From contig AMFN01000003.1 in the NCBI GenBank assembly GCA_000302695.1, forward strand, positions 558,001-622,000: 64,000 nt of DNA. The letters run 5' to 3'. The notes under the pieces were generated by a model. The model was not told where the DNA came from and did no database searches. It saw nothing but the letters and a program-made list of their open reading frames with translations. Origin of the DNA: Enterobacteriaceae bacterium LSJC7. Lineage in GTDB: Bacteria; Pseudomonadota; Gammaproteobacteria; Enterobacterales; Enterobacteriaceae. Made by a program: the position numbers and the translations under genes. Below, piece after piece: positions 42,753 through 51,941 of the stretch. Numbering within the stretch: the first letter of the stretch is position 1; the number at the start of each line of letters is the position of its first letter.

Positions 42753-43874
42753 ATGCAATGGCCTATTCCCGACATTCCAGCCAGAAACGCATTGAGTCGC
42801 CCACAAATGAGGTTATGGCTCTGGATTTTTTGTGTTCTGATTATCACAGGCATACTTCTTGCGCTGTTTATTGGCAAAGTCACCACCTATACTCAGGCGC
42901 TACTGTATGGTGCTTTACCTGCTTTTCTCCTCTGGATATTGTCTTTCAGTGTCGTTTTTTACCGCTACGAACAATCAGTAAACCGGGCATTGTTATGGCA
43001 GCAGGAAACCCAAAAAACAAAACGTAGCTGGCAGTTATGGAGTATGCGACAGCTGGCAGTAGTTGCAAATGTTGTTCTCGCCCCCGAAGAAAAAGGCATT
43101 TTAGCATTAATGGGTAAGCAGGCTGATATCCCCGCCTATCCCAACAAAGCAAGAGCCCTGGCCCTGGCTAATGAATTAAAGAGTCTGAGTGCAAGGTTGA
43201 AATTTATCGATGAACAATGTGAAGGACAATGTGCAGAATATCGTTGCCATTTATCTTCAGTAAAAATCGTTTTCTCTCCTGGCTACATTGATGAACTGGT
43301 TTCAGAAGTTATTTATGAGATTTGGGACTTATACCCAGAGGCAGTAAACTCTGCTAGTGAGATATATTCCGGTTATGACGATAATATCGACTCCCTTATA
43401 CTTGTGCTATGTCTACAGGACTGGTCCGGGGAACAAAATAATGCCTACAGTGAATTTGTAACTGGCCAGTTGATAACATCAGGAGAGTTTGCCCACAAAC
43501 ATTCCATGCCTGTTTTGGCGGGGGTTGGACGCGAGCTAACTTCAGATAATTTACAACAAGGTCTGGACAGGTTAATTGAATATAACCAGCTAGATTATGG
43601 CCAAATACAGCATGTCTGGTTGTCAGGAGTCAATGCTGATTGCCGGGCCGATTTTGTTCAATATGCCACATCAAAAGACTGGCCACTATCTTACAGAATG
43701 CCCTGCTTGTCACTGGAGCACTCTTTTGGCCCACCAGGCCCTCTGATGTTCCCAATTTCTGTTGCTCTACTCAGCGAAGCAGCTATAAAAACAGATAAAA
43801 TGCAGCTACTGCTATCCTTAAATTCACAAAACCACTATACACTTTGCCTTATTACCCGGGATCTATTCTTATGA
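42753..43874 (+). CDS. Unknown T6SS-linked membrane protein
   Basis: Protein of 373 residues, function unknown. Two transmembrane helices near the N-terminus (about 21-41 and 49-70) are followed by a soluble part of about 300 residues that I do not recognise. It includes GQCAEYRCHLSSVKIVFSPG and a C-terminal LSLNSQNHYTLCLITRDLFL. It starts 2 bp after the PAAR gene and overlaps tssM by 4 bp (ATGA), so it is translated with the secretion genes. The position suggests a membrane-complex accessory or an effector-related protein. Base composition is more AT-rich than tssM. Confidence 0.7.
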   Translation: MQWPIPDIPARNALSRPQMRLWLWIFCVLIITGILLALFIGKVTTYTQALLYGALPAFLLWILSFSVVFYRYEQSVNRALLWQQETQKTKRSWQLWSMRQLAVVANVVLAPEEKGILALMGKQADIPAYPNKARALALANELKSLSARLKFIDEQCEGQCAEYRCHLSSVKIVFSPGYIDELVSEVIYEIWDLYPEAVNSASEIYSGYDDNIDSLILVLCLQDWSGEQNNAYSEFVTGQLITSGEFAHKHSMPVLAGVGRELTSDNLQQGLDRLIEYNQLDYGQIQHVWLSGVNADCRADFVQYATSKDWPLSYRMPCLSLEHSFGPPGPLMFPISVALLSEAAIKTDKMQLLLSLNSQNHYTLCLITRDLFL

Positions 43875-46800
43875 CAACAGGAATGTCAGTTAAACCCCGT
43901 TATAGCTTCTCAGGCTACGTTTTGATGATTGGCAGCCTGGCACTTATCTGTGCGCTGGTATTATTTTTCTGCCAGGACAAACTGATTGCGGTCGGAATAA
44001 CAAAAGAGGCAGCCTGGGTAACCTGGGGCTGTTTCTGGGGTACATTACTGCTGATCGGTATAATCCATTTTTTCTGGACGCGGCATAAAACACATCAGGA
44101 ACAAAACCCATACCAGCCAGGGATGATAATCGGTGAACCGCCTTCCTCCTCAGGCGTTACCACCTCCGGCGAAGAGCTGAATATCCAGAAGGACATTCGT
44201 AGTCATTTGACGCGCCAGTATGGTTTCTTCTGGTTTCGCAAGATTAATATTCTCCTCATTACCGGCTCAATCTCTGACGTAGAGCAACTTGTCCCTGGCC
44301 TCATTAACCAACGTTGGCAGGATGATCGCGGTACGCTGCTATTGTGGGGCGGCGATCCGACACAGCCTACCGATGAACCGTGGTTACGCGCACTGCGCAA
44401 GCTGCGCAGGCGCCCGGCAGACGGCCTGGTATGGGTCACATCTGCTCTGGCAACAACCGGCTTTACCACACCGGCGCTCTCTGAAGCAGCGATGGATACC
44501 CTCATCCGAGGCATAAACCAGCGCTATGCGCTGTTGGGTTGGAAGCTGCCACTCTATCTCTGGTCACTTCACCCACATACCGGCCGGCAGGACAGTGCAG
44601 TCACTGAACCAGTGGCCTGTCTACTGCCCGCTCGTTGCCCGCCTGAGCAGCTGGATAAAGAGCTTCAGGCCCTGATGCCACTTCTGACACACGGTGGTGT
44701 GCGGCAGATCTGTGGCGACATAAGACACAATTTTTTGCTAAGGCTGGCAGAACTGTTGTCCAGTAAGTCTGGGTATATTGTCGATACGTTGGGTGCGCTG
44801 TTGAATCCATATCGCCCATTACCACTCGCCGCTCTGGTGTTTAGCCCTCCTTCAGCTCCCGGAACGCAAGGCCCTCACCGTTGGAAAAAAGACCGCCGCT
44901 GGGCCGCATTGCCTGAACATTTCTCGGCACTACCAGTTGGGTTGCGCCCGCGTCGCACCAGATTCAACTGGATGCGCGGCGCAGGCGTGGCCGCCGCCTT
45001 ACTGATGATGCTTTGGGGGACGGCAATGATGGTTTCATTTGCGGTCAACCGCAACCAGGTGATGCAAACGCAGGTACCACTGCGCCAGCTTAACGAGTCC
45101 GATAAATCTGACGTAGTTCGCCTGCAAGCGCTGGCCGACTTACAGGACATAATGGGGCGGCTACAATATCGTGAAGCTCACGGCACGCCGTGGTACATGC
45201 GGGCAGGCCTTGATCAGAATACCGCCCTACTGAATGCTCTGCGCTTACGCTATGACGCCAGCGCACGTCCTTTGTTACGCGATGCCGCCGCAGTACATCT
45301 TCATCAGGCTCTCAGTGCCTGGGCTGCACTGCCGCCAGACAGCCCACAGCGCGACGCACAGGCCAAAACCACCTATGACCGCCTCAAGCTTTATCTGATG
45401 CTGGCGCGCCCGGACCACATGGATACCCCCTGGTTTAGCGATACACTCATTCAACTGTGGCCGCAGCGTATCGGTGTGCCGGATGGCTTCTGGCGCGGTA
45501 CTGGCCCGTCATTGCTCTCATTTTACGCTGCATCACTTGCAGCACAGCCGAAAGGTGCCGTTAAAGCTGATGACCGTCTGGTAGCCCAGGTGCGCACGCT
45601 GCTGGTGCGCCAGATGGGACGGCGCAACAGTGAGTCCACTCTCTATCAGACCATGCTTTCCACAGTCATAAACCAGTTTGCCGACCTGCGCCTTGTTGAT
45701 ATGACGGGCGATACTGACGCCGCAGCGCTGTTCAGTACCGACGAAGTGGTGCCGGGCGTATTTACCCGTCAAGCCTGGGAGGAAGCCATACAGCCTGCTA
45801 TTGATAAGGTAGTCAGCTCTCGTCGAGAGGAAATGGACTGGGTACTAAGCGATTCCAGTACCGCCACACAACCGGAGAGTTCGCCTGATGCGCTACGAGC
45901 ACGCCTGACTGAACGCTATTTTGCAGACTATAGCGGAGCCTGGCTGGCGTTTCTCAACAGCTTAAGATTGCAGCGTCCGGCGACTCTGTCAGACGCCATT
46001 GACCAGCTCACTCTCATGGCCGATGTCCGCCAGTCACCACTTGTTGCATTGATGAATACCCTGAGTATTCAAGGCCGCACCGGGCAGACCAGCGAAGCAC
46101 TGTCAGACTCACTGGTGAAATCAGCAAAAAATTTACTGGGCCGCAGTAAACAACCCGCCATTGACCAGAGCACTGGCACACACGGTCCACTCGACGCGAC
46201 CTTCGGACCCGTGCTGGCACTGATTGATGGACGTCAGGGCGCAGGTAGTAATCTCAGTCTGCAGACCTATCTCACCCGTGTTACTCAGGTGCGTCTGCGC
46301 CTACAGCAGGTCACTAACGCTGCTGACCCACAGGCCATGACACAAACGCTGGCCCAAACGGTGTTTCAGGGCAAGGCTGTAGATTTAACTGAGACCCGTG
46401 ACTACGGTAGCCTGGTAGCCGCTGGTCTGGGGCAAGAATGGAGCGGTTTCGGCCAGACAGTCTTTGTCAGGCCGATGGAGCAGGCGTGGCAGCACGTACT
46501 GATGCCTGCAGCAGAAAGCCTCAATGCCCAGTGGCGCACAGCAGTGGTAGATGAATGGAACCGGGCGTTTGGCGGACGTTATCCATTTAAAAACGTCAGC
46601 AGTGAAGTGTCGCTTCCTCTGCTGGCGCGCTACCTTAATGCCGACACGGGACGTATCACACAATTCCTGCAGGGCCGTCTGGGAGGCGTACTCCACCGTG
46701 AAGGTAGCCGCTGGGTACCAGACAGCATCAATGCCCAGGGGCTGAACATCAGCCCTGCATTCCTTAATGCCGTCAACACCCTGAGCAATATCTCGGATGT

Positions 46801-47284
46801 GGTGTTTACGCGGGGCGAGGCAGGACTGCATTTTGAGTTACGCCCCGGCACAGCCGCAGGCGTAGTGGAAACTCATCTTGTGATTGACAGCCAGAAGCTT
46901 GCCTATATGAACCAAATGCCAGCCTGGAAACGCTTTGCCTGGCCGGGAGACACTGAAGCACCAGGAGCTACGCTGAGTTGGGTCAGTTCACAAGCGGGTA
47001 CCCGCCAGTATGCAGACCTACCGGGAGCCTGGGGGCTGATACGTCTGCTGGATACGGCTGAGGTCAGCGCATATCCAGGCGTAAGCAGCAGCTGGCGATT
47101 GAGCTGGCATGCACAGGATGGGCGTGCACTTAACTACACATTACGTACCGAAGCCGGAAAAGGCCCACTGGAACTGCTTCGGCTGCGGAATTTCACCCTG
47201 CCGGATAGCATCTTCACCGTCGACCCCTCTGCCCTTGCGGTGGCCACAAGTGAAGACAGCGATACTGTCGACGATATGCTCTGA
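43871..47284 (+). CDS. tssM: TssM/IcmF-type T6SS membrane-complex protein
   Basis: Large inner-membrane protein of 1137 residues that spans the envelope with TssJ and TssL. Two N-terminal helices (about 10-30 and 40-62) and a third near 372-392 (AGVAAALLMMLWGTAMMV) enclose a cytoplasmic domain; the long C-terminal part is periplasmic and ends in an ImcF/TssM C-domain (RFAWPGDTEAPGATL). The usual Walker A motif of the cytoplasmic NTPase domain is missing; the equivalent place reads ILLITGSISDVEQL. The start at 43871 overlaps the upstream stop; an earlier ATG lies inside that gene. tssL is not present in the window. Confidence 0.9.
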   Translation: MTTGMSVKPRYSFSGYVLMIGSLALICALVLFFCQDKLIAVGITKEAAWVTWGCFWGTLLLIGIIHFFWTRHKTHQEQNPYQPGMIIGEPPSSSGVTTSGEELNIQKDIRSHLTRQYGFFWFRKINILLITGSISDVEQLVPGLINQRWQDDRGTLLLWGGDPTQPTDEPWLRALRKLRRRPADGLVWVTSALATTGFTTPALSEAAMDTLIRGINQRYALLGWKLPLYLWSLHPHTGRQDSAVTEPVACLLPARCPPEQLDKELQALMPLLTHGGVRQICGDIRHNFLLRLAELLSSKSGYIVDTLGALLNPYRPLPLAALVFSPPSAPGTQGPHRWKKDRRWAALPEHFSALPVGLRPRRTRFNWMRGAGVAAALLMMLWGTAMMVSFAVNRNQVMQTQVPLRQLNESDKSDVVRLQALADLQDIMGRLQYREAHGTPWYMRAGLDQNTALLNALRLRYDASARPLLRDAAAVHLHQALSAWAALPPDSPQRDAQAKTTYDRLKLYLMLARPDHMDTPWFSDTLIQLWPQRIGVPDGFWRGTGPSLLSFYAASLAAQPKGAVKADDRLVAQVRTLLVRQMGRRNSESTLYQTMLSTVINQFADLRLVDMTGDTDAAALFSTDEVVPGVFTRQAWEEAIQPAIDKVVSSRREEMDWVLSDSSTATQPESSPDALRARLTERYFADYSGAWLAFLNSLRLQRPATLSDAIDQLTLMADVRQSPLVALMNTLSIQGRTGQTSEALSDSLVKSAKNLLGRSKQPAIDQSTGTHGPLDATFGPVLALIDGRQGAGSNLSLQTYLTRVTQVRLRLQQVTNAADPQAMTQTLAQTVFQGKAVDLTETRDYGSLVAAGLGQEWSGFGQTVFVRPMEQAWQHVLMPAAESLNAQWRTAVVDEWNRAFGGRYPFKNVSSEVSLPLLARYLNADTGRITQFLQGRLGGVLHREGSRWVPDSINAQGLNISPAFLNAVNTLSNISDVVFTRGEAGLHFELRPGTAAGVVETHLVIDSQKLAYMNQMPAWKRFAWPGDTEAPGATLSWVSSQAGTRQYADLPGAWGLIRLLDTAEVSAYPGVSSSWRLSWHAQDGRALNYTLRTEAGKGPLELLRLRNFTLPDSIFTVDPSALAVATSEDSDTVDDML

Positions 47285-47331
47285 GTCACAGGTAAACACT
47301 TTTTATTGATGGGACATTCACCAGGACATCC

Positions 47332-49095
47332 ATGGAAGACTTAACCCTACGCTATTACGACGCCGAGCTACGTTACTTACGCGAGGCCGCCAAAGAGTTT
47401 GCAAAGGCGCACCCGGATCGGGCTGCCTTGCTCGACCTGGATAAAGCCGGAACGCCGGACCCATATGTGGAACGTTTGTTCGAAGGTTTTGCCTTCTCGA
47501 TGGGTCGACTACGCCAGAAAATCGATGATGACCTGCCCGAACTGACGGAAGGGCTAGTTAGCATGCTCTGGCCACATTATTTGCGTACTATTCCGTCGCT
47601 GTCAGTGGTGGCATTTAAACCTGATTTGCAGTCGATGAAAATGGCCGAAATCCTGCCTGCCGGATTGGAAGTTTTCTCACGCCCGGTCGGACCGAAAAAT
47701 ACTATCTGCCGCTACCGCACTACCCGCGATATTCCCTTGAATCCTCTGGACGTATCACACCTTGCCATGGCAACCGAGCCAGACGGGCGCTCCCTGTTAC
47801 GTATACGTTTCGCCTGCAGTTCACAGGCTGACTGGGCGCAAAGCGACCTGCAATGTCTTGGCCTGTATCTGAGCGCGGATATGCCAGTCAGTCATGCCCT
47901 GCACCTGATGCTGACAAAACGCCAGGCTGCGCTATACCTGCGTCTGTCCGGTCAGTCTGAGCGAATACCACTTGAAGGTTATTTTTCACCCGGGGGGTTT
48001 GCTGAGGAAGACAGGCTGTGGCCGAAGGGTGAGAGTGCTTTCAGTGGCTATCAGTTGCTGCTGGAGTATTTCGCCTTCCGTGAAAAATTCATGTTTGTGC
48101 ATCTTCATGGCCTGGAGTCGGTAACACTCCCTAAGGGGATTACCAGTTTTGATGTTGAGGTGGTGTTCAGTAGCCAGTGGCCTGCAGATTTGCCAGTGAG
48201 TCATGATGCCCTGCGTGTTCACTGTGTACCGGTGATTAACCTGTTTACTCTTGAAGCCGACCCTTTGACGTTGAGCGGGCTGGAGAACGAATATCTGCTC
48301 CGTCCCCAGCGCCTACAAGACGGCCATACTGAAATTTATTCCGTAGATGCAGTCACAGGCTCCGGTCGAAACGGCGGTGTGGATTATGTGCCGTTCACCA
48401 GCTTTCGCCACCGGGGCGGTATGCAGCGAGCCACAGCACCGGAGCGCTATTACCACACCCGAGTGAAACGAGGCGTGACGGGTATGCATGACACCTGGCT
48501 GATTCTGGGGGGGCCACAGCATGAACCAAACCTACACGCTGAGAGGGAAACGGTATCACTGCGTATCACAGGCACCAACGGCCAGCTGCCGCGACGTGCG
48601 CTGCAGAGTACGCTTCTGGACCGCTGTGAACAAACACAGCAAACCCTAATGACAGTCCGTAATCTGTGTAAACCCACGTTACCAAGCTATCCTCCAGCGG
48701 AAGACCGCTTCCACTGGCGGCTATTGGGTCACCTGGGCAGTAGTTTTCTTAATATGATGAGTAATGCAGAGGTACTGCGCGGCACTCTTTCGTTGTACAA
48801 CTGGCAGGATGACGAGATGAATCAGCGGCGGCTGGATGCCATCCTCGAGGTGAAACATCACCGCATTCAACGCTTTGTACAGGGCTATCTGCTGCGCGGG
48901 CTGGATATTGAAGTCACCCTCGACAGCAACGGCTTTACCGGCGAGGGCGACATTCATCTGTTTGGTGAAATGCTCAATCGCTTCCTGGCACTCTATGCCG
49001 ACATGAATCAGTTTAACCAGCTCACGCTGCTTATCCAGCCAGAAGGAAAATGTATCCGGTGGAAAGAGAACCATTGTCCGCGTCTGCCTGGCTAA
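47332..49095 (+). CDS. tssF: TssF, T6SS baseplate protein
   Basis: Baseplate protein of 587 residues (VasA/ImpG family). The N-terminus is characteristic: LRYYDAELRYLREAAKEFAK, then DPYVERLFEGFAFSMGRLRQ and the DDLPELTEGLVSMLWPHYLR stretch. The C-terminal part has the conserved GEMLNRFLALYADMNQFNQL. TssF and TssG form the wedge of the phage-like T6SS baseplate. The gene overlaps tssG by 46 bp. Confidence 0.95.
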   Translation: MEDLTLRYYDAELRYLREAAKEFAKAHPDRAALLDLDKAGTPDPYVERLFEGFAFSMGRLRQKIDDDLPELTEGLVSMLWPHYLRTIPSLSVVAFKPDLQSMKMAEILPAGLEVFSRPVGPKNTICRYRTTRDIPLNPLDVSHLAMATEPDGRSLLRIRFACSSQADWAQSDLQCLGLYLSADMPVSHALHLMLTKRQAALYLRLSGQSERIPLEGYFSPGGFAEEDRLWPKGESAFSGYQLLLEYFAFREKFMFVHLHGLESVTLPKGITSFDVEVVFSSQWPADLPVSHDALRVHCVPVINLFTLEADPLTLSGLENEYLLRPQRLQDGHTEIYSVDAVTGSGRNGGVDYVPFTSFRHRGGMQRATAPERYYHTRVKRGVTGMHDTWLILGGPQHEPNLHAERETVSLRITGTNGQLPRRALQSTLLDRCEQTQQTLMTVRNLCKPTLPSYPPAEDRFHWRLLGHLGSSFLNMMSNAEVLRGTLSLYNWQDDEMNQRRLDAILEVKHHRIQRFVQGYLLRGLDIEVTLDSNGFTGEGDIHLFGEMLNRFLALYADMNQFNQLTLLIQPEGKCIRWKENHCPRLPG

Positions 49096-50150
49096 TAACA
49101 AAGCTTGGTGACCGACTGCCGCTGACCAACTTTTACCGTTTTTGCCAGCTGCTGGAACAGCATACGCCACAGGCGCCTGTGCCTGGTAGTGACTGGCAGA
49201 TAGGCAAGGAAACAGTGCGTTTCAAGCCTCATCCTGGAATGGGGTTTCCGGCCTCAGAAATCCGCAATGCAGAAATCCCTGACGATACGCATCTTCCCCC
49301 CTCGGTACGCGTTACCTTTATGGGACTGTATGGTGTCACCTCACCGCTGCCTACATCCTACACGGATGACATTGCACAGCGTCGGGATGGGCATGAGGCG
49401 ACGGCAGATTTTCTGGATATTTTTAACCATCGTCTGATCACCCAGTATTACCGTATTTGGCGCAAATACTCCTACCCGGCCACCTTTACACCAGGGGGAG
49501 AAGACCAAACCTCGCAGTATCTGTTGGGACTCGTTGGATTGGGTATGCCCGGTAGTGCCACGCACACAGCAACACCCTTATCGCGCTTCCTGGCGCTGCT
49601 GCCTGTGATGCTGCTGCCTGGACGTACAGCCGAAGGGCTGACATCGCTGGTTAATTTACTGGCACCACAGACCTGTGCCACGCTCTGGCACCACGATCCG
49701 TGCCGTATTCCACTGGATTCGCCGCTGACAATGCGCACACGTGGCTGCGTGAGTCTCCAACACCGCCCGGTGATGGGGGCGTATGCCACGGATGTTAACG
49801 GTCAGGTGTTGCTACAGCTCGCTACCGACAGTCCTGATGAAGTGTATGGCTGGCTACCGGGTGGGCAGCTGCATGCAGACCTACTGGCACTGATGCAGGT
49901 GTATCTGGGTTCACGTCTGAACGTGCGCCTGCAGTTACGGGTGGCTCGTAAACTGCTTCCTGATGCGCAACTGGGTTGTCAGCCCGCCCCAGGCAGTGCA
50001 CAACTTGGACGAACAGCGGTCATGAAGCCGCAGTCTGCCAGTAACAAAACTGATAACAAGCTTGTCACCATTAATTTGGGGCGCTATGAATGCGTCCGGG
50101 AAAAGATTCACCGCAGGGAGACCGATGAACATGGCGATTATCGCTGGTAA
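49050..50150 (+). CDS. tssG: TssG, T6SS baseplate protein
   Basis: Baseplate protein of 366 residues (VasB/ImpH family), partner of TssF. Typical parts are NFYRFCQLLEQH near residue 27, VRFKPHPGMGFPASEI, the TFMGLYGVTSPLPTSYTD motif and DFLDIFNHRLITQYYRIW. GPLP-type sequence is intact. Its ATG lies inside the end of tssF, preceded by AGAAGGAAA, so translation is coupled. It also overlaps the start of tssJ by 26 bp. Confidence 0.95.
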   Translation: MYPVEREPLSASAWLITKLGDRLPLTNFYRFCQLLEQHTPQAPVPGSDWQIGKETVRFKPHPGMGFPASEIRNAEIPDDTHLPPSVRVTFMGLYGVTSPLPTSYTDDIAQRRDGHEATADFLDIFNHRLITQYYRIWRKYSYPATFTPGGEDQTSQYLLGLVGLGMPGSATHTATPLSRFLALLPVMLLPGRTAEGLTSLVNLLAPQTCATLWHHDPCRIPLDSPLTMRTRGCVSLQHRPVMGAYATDVNGQVLLQLATDSPDEVYGWLPGGQLHADLLALMQVYLGSRLNVRLQLRVARKLLPDAQLGCQPAPGSAQLGRTAVMKPQSASNKTDNKLVTINLGRYECVREKIHRRETDEHGDYRW

Positions 50151-50667
50151 GACTTTACATATAGCTACAAGCCTGATTATGGCCACACTGATAAGCGGAT
50201 GTGGGCTGACACAGACGGTAACAGATAGCACCGTAGCGATGACGAAATCAATTTTTTATAAACAGATTAAAACTCTGCACCTGGACGTTCGGGCGCGGGA
50301 GGCCGTCAATGCTAACGATGGAGGAGTACCTCTGTCCACGGTCGTGCGTATTTATCAACTTAAAGAGCGCACCGCCTTTGACAACACGGATTATCCGTCG
50401 CTATTTACTGATGACGTTCAAGCTGTGAAAGTTGATCTGGTGGCACAAAAGGACGTCCGTCTACATCCAGGTGGCGCGGTCAGTCTGGATATGCCTATGG
50501 AGAAAGAAGCCCAGTATGTGGCAGTGGCGGCGATGTTTATGCAACCAGACCAGACAAACAATAGCTGGCGTGTGGTGCTCACGCGCGAAGAACTTGATCC
50601 CGACAAACCGCGCGTCATTGAGGCAGGAGATAATCGGCTAACACTGCTGCCTGTGACAGTAAAATAA
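50125..50667 (+). CDS. tssJ: TssJ, T6SS outer-membrane lipoprotein
   Basis: Lipoprotein of 180 residues. It has a signal sequence ending in the lipobox LISGC (Cys26), so it is lipid-anchored, and a transthyretin-like domain with TVVRIYQLKERTAFDNTDYP and LTREELDPDKPRVIEAGDN. TssJ holds the TssLM complex at the outer membrane. AGGGAG lies 4 nt before the ATG at 50125; a second ATG two codons later is also possible. An in-frame start far upstream would lie within tssG. Confidence 0.92.
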   Translation: MNMAIIAGKTLHIATSLIMATLISGCGLTQTVTDSTVAMTKSIFYKQIKTLHLDVRAREAVNANDGGVPLSTVVRIYQLKERTAFDNTDYPSLFTDDVQAVKVDLVAQKDVRLHPGGAVSLDMPMEKEAQYVAVAAMFMQPDQTNNSWRVVLTREELDPDKPRVIEAGDNRLTLLPVTVK

Positions 50668-50716
50668 AGCCACAAAAACTTACTAAGGTGTGTTTATCTG
50701 CTGAAGGGCTGAACGT

Positions 50717-51181
50717 ATGGATACGGTAGAGCAACTTAACGACACTTATTACTATGCCGGTAAAGCGAACCTCACGGCTTCTGAACTGTTTTTCATGATT
50801 TTTTGTGAAAATACGGCCAGCCAGTTTGGCATTGGCGCTGCTGAATTTGCGGCAATTGTAGCACTGCTTTCAGGTCGCAATTCACTGTCAACAAGGGCAA
50901 AACCGATGGGAGCAACTAAAGGAACCTCTTACGCCTCAAAGGCATCCAGAGCGGTCTTTAAAAAAACGAAATTCCCCTTAGGTATCTCCCTGCCAACATG
51001 GGTTGGCGGCTACACGCCATGGAGTGCAAAACGCGTCATGGTACGCAATATTGCTCCCTTTGTTGGCCGCTCCATTCCTGTAATCGGTGTATTTATTATT
51101 GCAGCAGATATCACACAAATCACTTATTGCACCATTCGTGACTACAACACCATAGCCAGGGAAAATGATAAGTTATGGTAA
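50717..51181 (+). CDS. Unknown membrane protein of the T6SS locus
   Basis: Protein of 154 residues, not recognised by function. It has hydrophobic stretches at about residues 25-52 (LFFMIFCENTASQFG, then AAEFAAIVALLSG) and 112-133 (APFVGRSIPVIGVFIIAADI), with a basic middle. It starts 49 bp after tssJ and overlaps the next gene by 7 bp, so it forms a pair with the DUF1493 protein. Similar small membrane proteins occur at the ends of enterobacterial T6SS clusters; effector, immunity or accessory roles are all possible. Confidence 0.65.
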   Translation: MDTVEQLNDTYYYAGKANLTASELFFMIFCENTASQFGIGAAEFAAIVALLSGRNSLSTRAKPMGATKGTSYASKASRAVFKKTKFPLGISLPTWVGGYTPWSAKRVMVRNIAPFVGRSIPVIGVFIIAADITQITYCTIRDYNTIARENDKLW

Positions 51182-51501
51182 AGAGTATCGAACAACAGGT
51201 ATATGAGTTAGTGAGACCTTATGCTGGCACATATCTGTTTAATCTAAAAAAAGTGGAATTAACGCCCACGACAGATCTTGATTCCGATCTTGGTCTGGAT
51301 GAGCTTGAAGCCGAGGATCTGATGACGAGTTTCTTTGAGACATTCAATGTGGCAAAAGAAGGCTTTCGGATCGAAAACTACTACCCGCAAGCACCTGTCT
51401 CATGGAATCCCTTCAGAAAAACTGAGCCGATATCCGTAGCTGATTTCACCATTGGCATGCTGATCGAGTCAGCGAAAGCCGGGAAATGGCTGTATGACTA
51501 A
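51175..51501 (+). CDS. DUF1493 family protein (acyl-carrier-protein-like)
   Basis: Protein of 108 residues with the features of DUF1493. The central DSDLGLDELEAEDLMTSFF resembles the DLGADSL-type site of acyl carrier proteins, but the serine that would take phosphopantetheine is replaced by Glu, so it should not be a true carrier. It overlaps the preceding membrane-protein gene by 7 bp. DUF1493 genes are often seen near enterobacterial T6SS genes. The function is unknown; the pair could be an effector or adaptor module. Confidence 0.75.
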   Translation: MVKSIEQQVYELVRPYAGTYLFNLKKVELTPTTDLDSDLGLDELEAEDLMTSFFETFNVAKEGFRIENYYPQAPVSWNPFRKTEPISVADFTIGMLIESAKAGKWLYD

Positions 51502-51739
51502 TGTTATTACCAACCAGGCGCGGATCTGCTCCACAGACTCGCGCCACAATTAATCTTTAATCCTTCCCTGTTTGCCTCTCTCCACTCGCCTTCCCGAAGA
51601 AGTAATTTATGAATCCCCCATGAACATCACACAACTCAATGAGTACAATGAGGTTGCTGAAGTTCACGTTGTTCAGGTGTGATTACGTTACTCAAGGTTC
51701 CTGTCCTGAAGTTACAGCTTGTGTCATTTACGCAAATGT
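51502..51739. other. Non-coding junction between T6SS block and mglC fragment
   Basis: There is no supported gene. A reading frame of 20 codons starts at 51620 (ATGAACATCACACAACTC) and stops at 51682; it could be the broken start of a gene. The region marks the right end of the type VI block. Confidence 0.45.
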
Positions 51740-51907
51740 TCAGGATTTTCCGCGCGGCATATTCAGTAAACCCAGCGCTAACGCAAAGATAATAACCACA
51801 CTATTAATAAAACACTGCCAGTACGGGTTGACACCGGTACAGGTTAGACACGCGTTGATAACCGCAAAGATAATTACGCCGGTCACTACGCCCAACACTG
51901 TACCCAG
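51740..51907 (-). pseudogene. 3' fragment of an mglC/rbsC-like sugar permease gene
   Basis: Read on the minus strand, about 55 codons encode GTVLGVVTGVIIFAVIN, then GVNPYWQ and IIFALALGLLN, ending at a stop. This lines up with the C-terminus of the intact MglC in this window (GTVFGVVTGVIIFTVIN, GVNPYWQ, IIFAVALDSLK). The homology begins directly next to a run of 16 C/G, so all upstream coding sequence is lost. It differs from the intact copy at many codons, so it is a decayed or paralogous copy rather than a recent duplicate. Confidence 0.85.
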
Positions 51908-51923
51908 CCCCCCCCCCCCCCCC
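51908..51923. repeat. Run of 16 C at a junction
   Basis: Sixteen consecutive C on the plus strand lie exactly between the mglC-like fragment and the 3' end of the first mgtE gene, whose stop codon is 18 bp away. No other homopolymer of this length was noticed in the window. It may be a slippage-prone recombination joint or a sequencing/assembly artefact. Confidence 0.8.
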
Positions 51924-51941
51924 GAAGAATACCGGCAAGCG

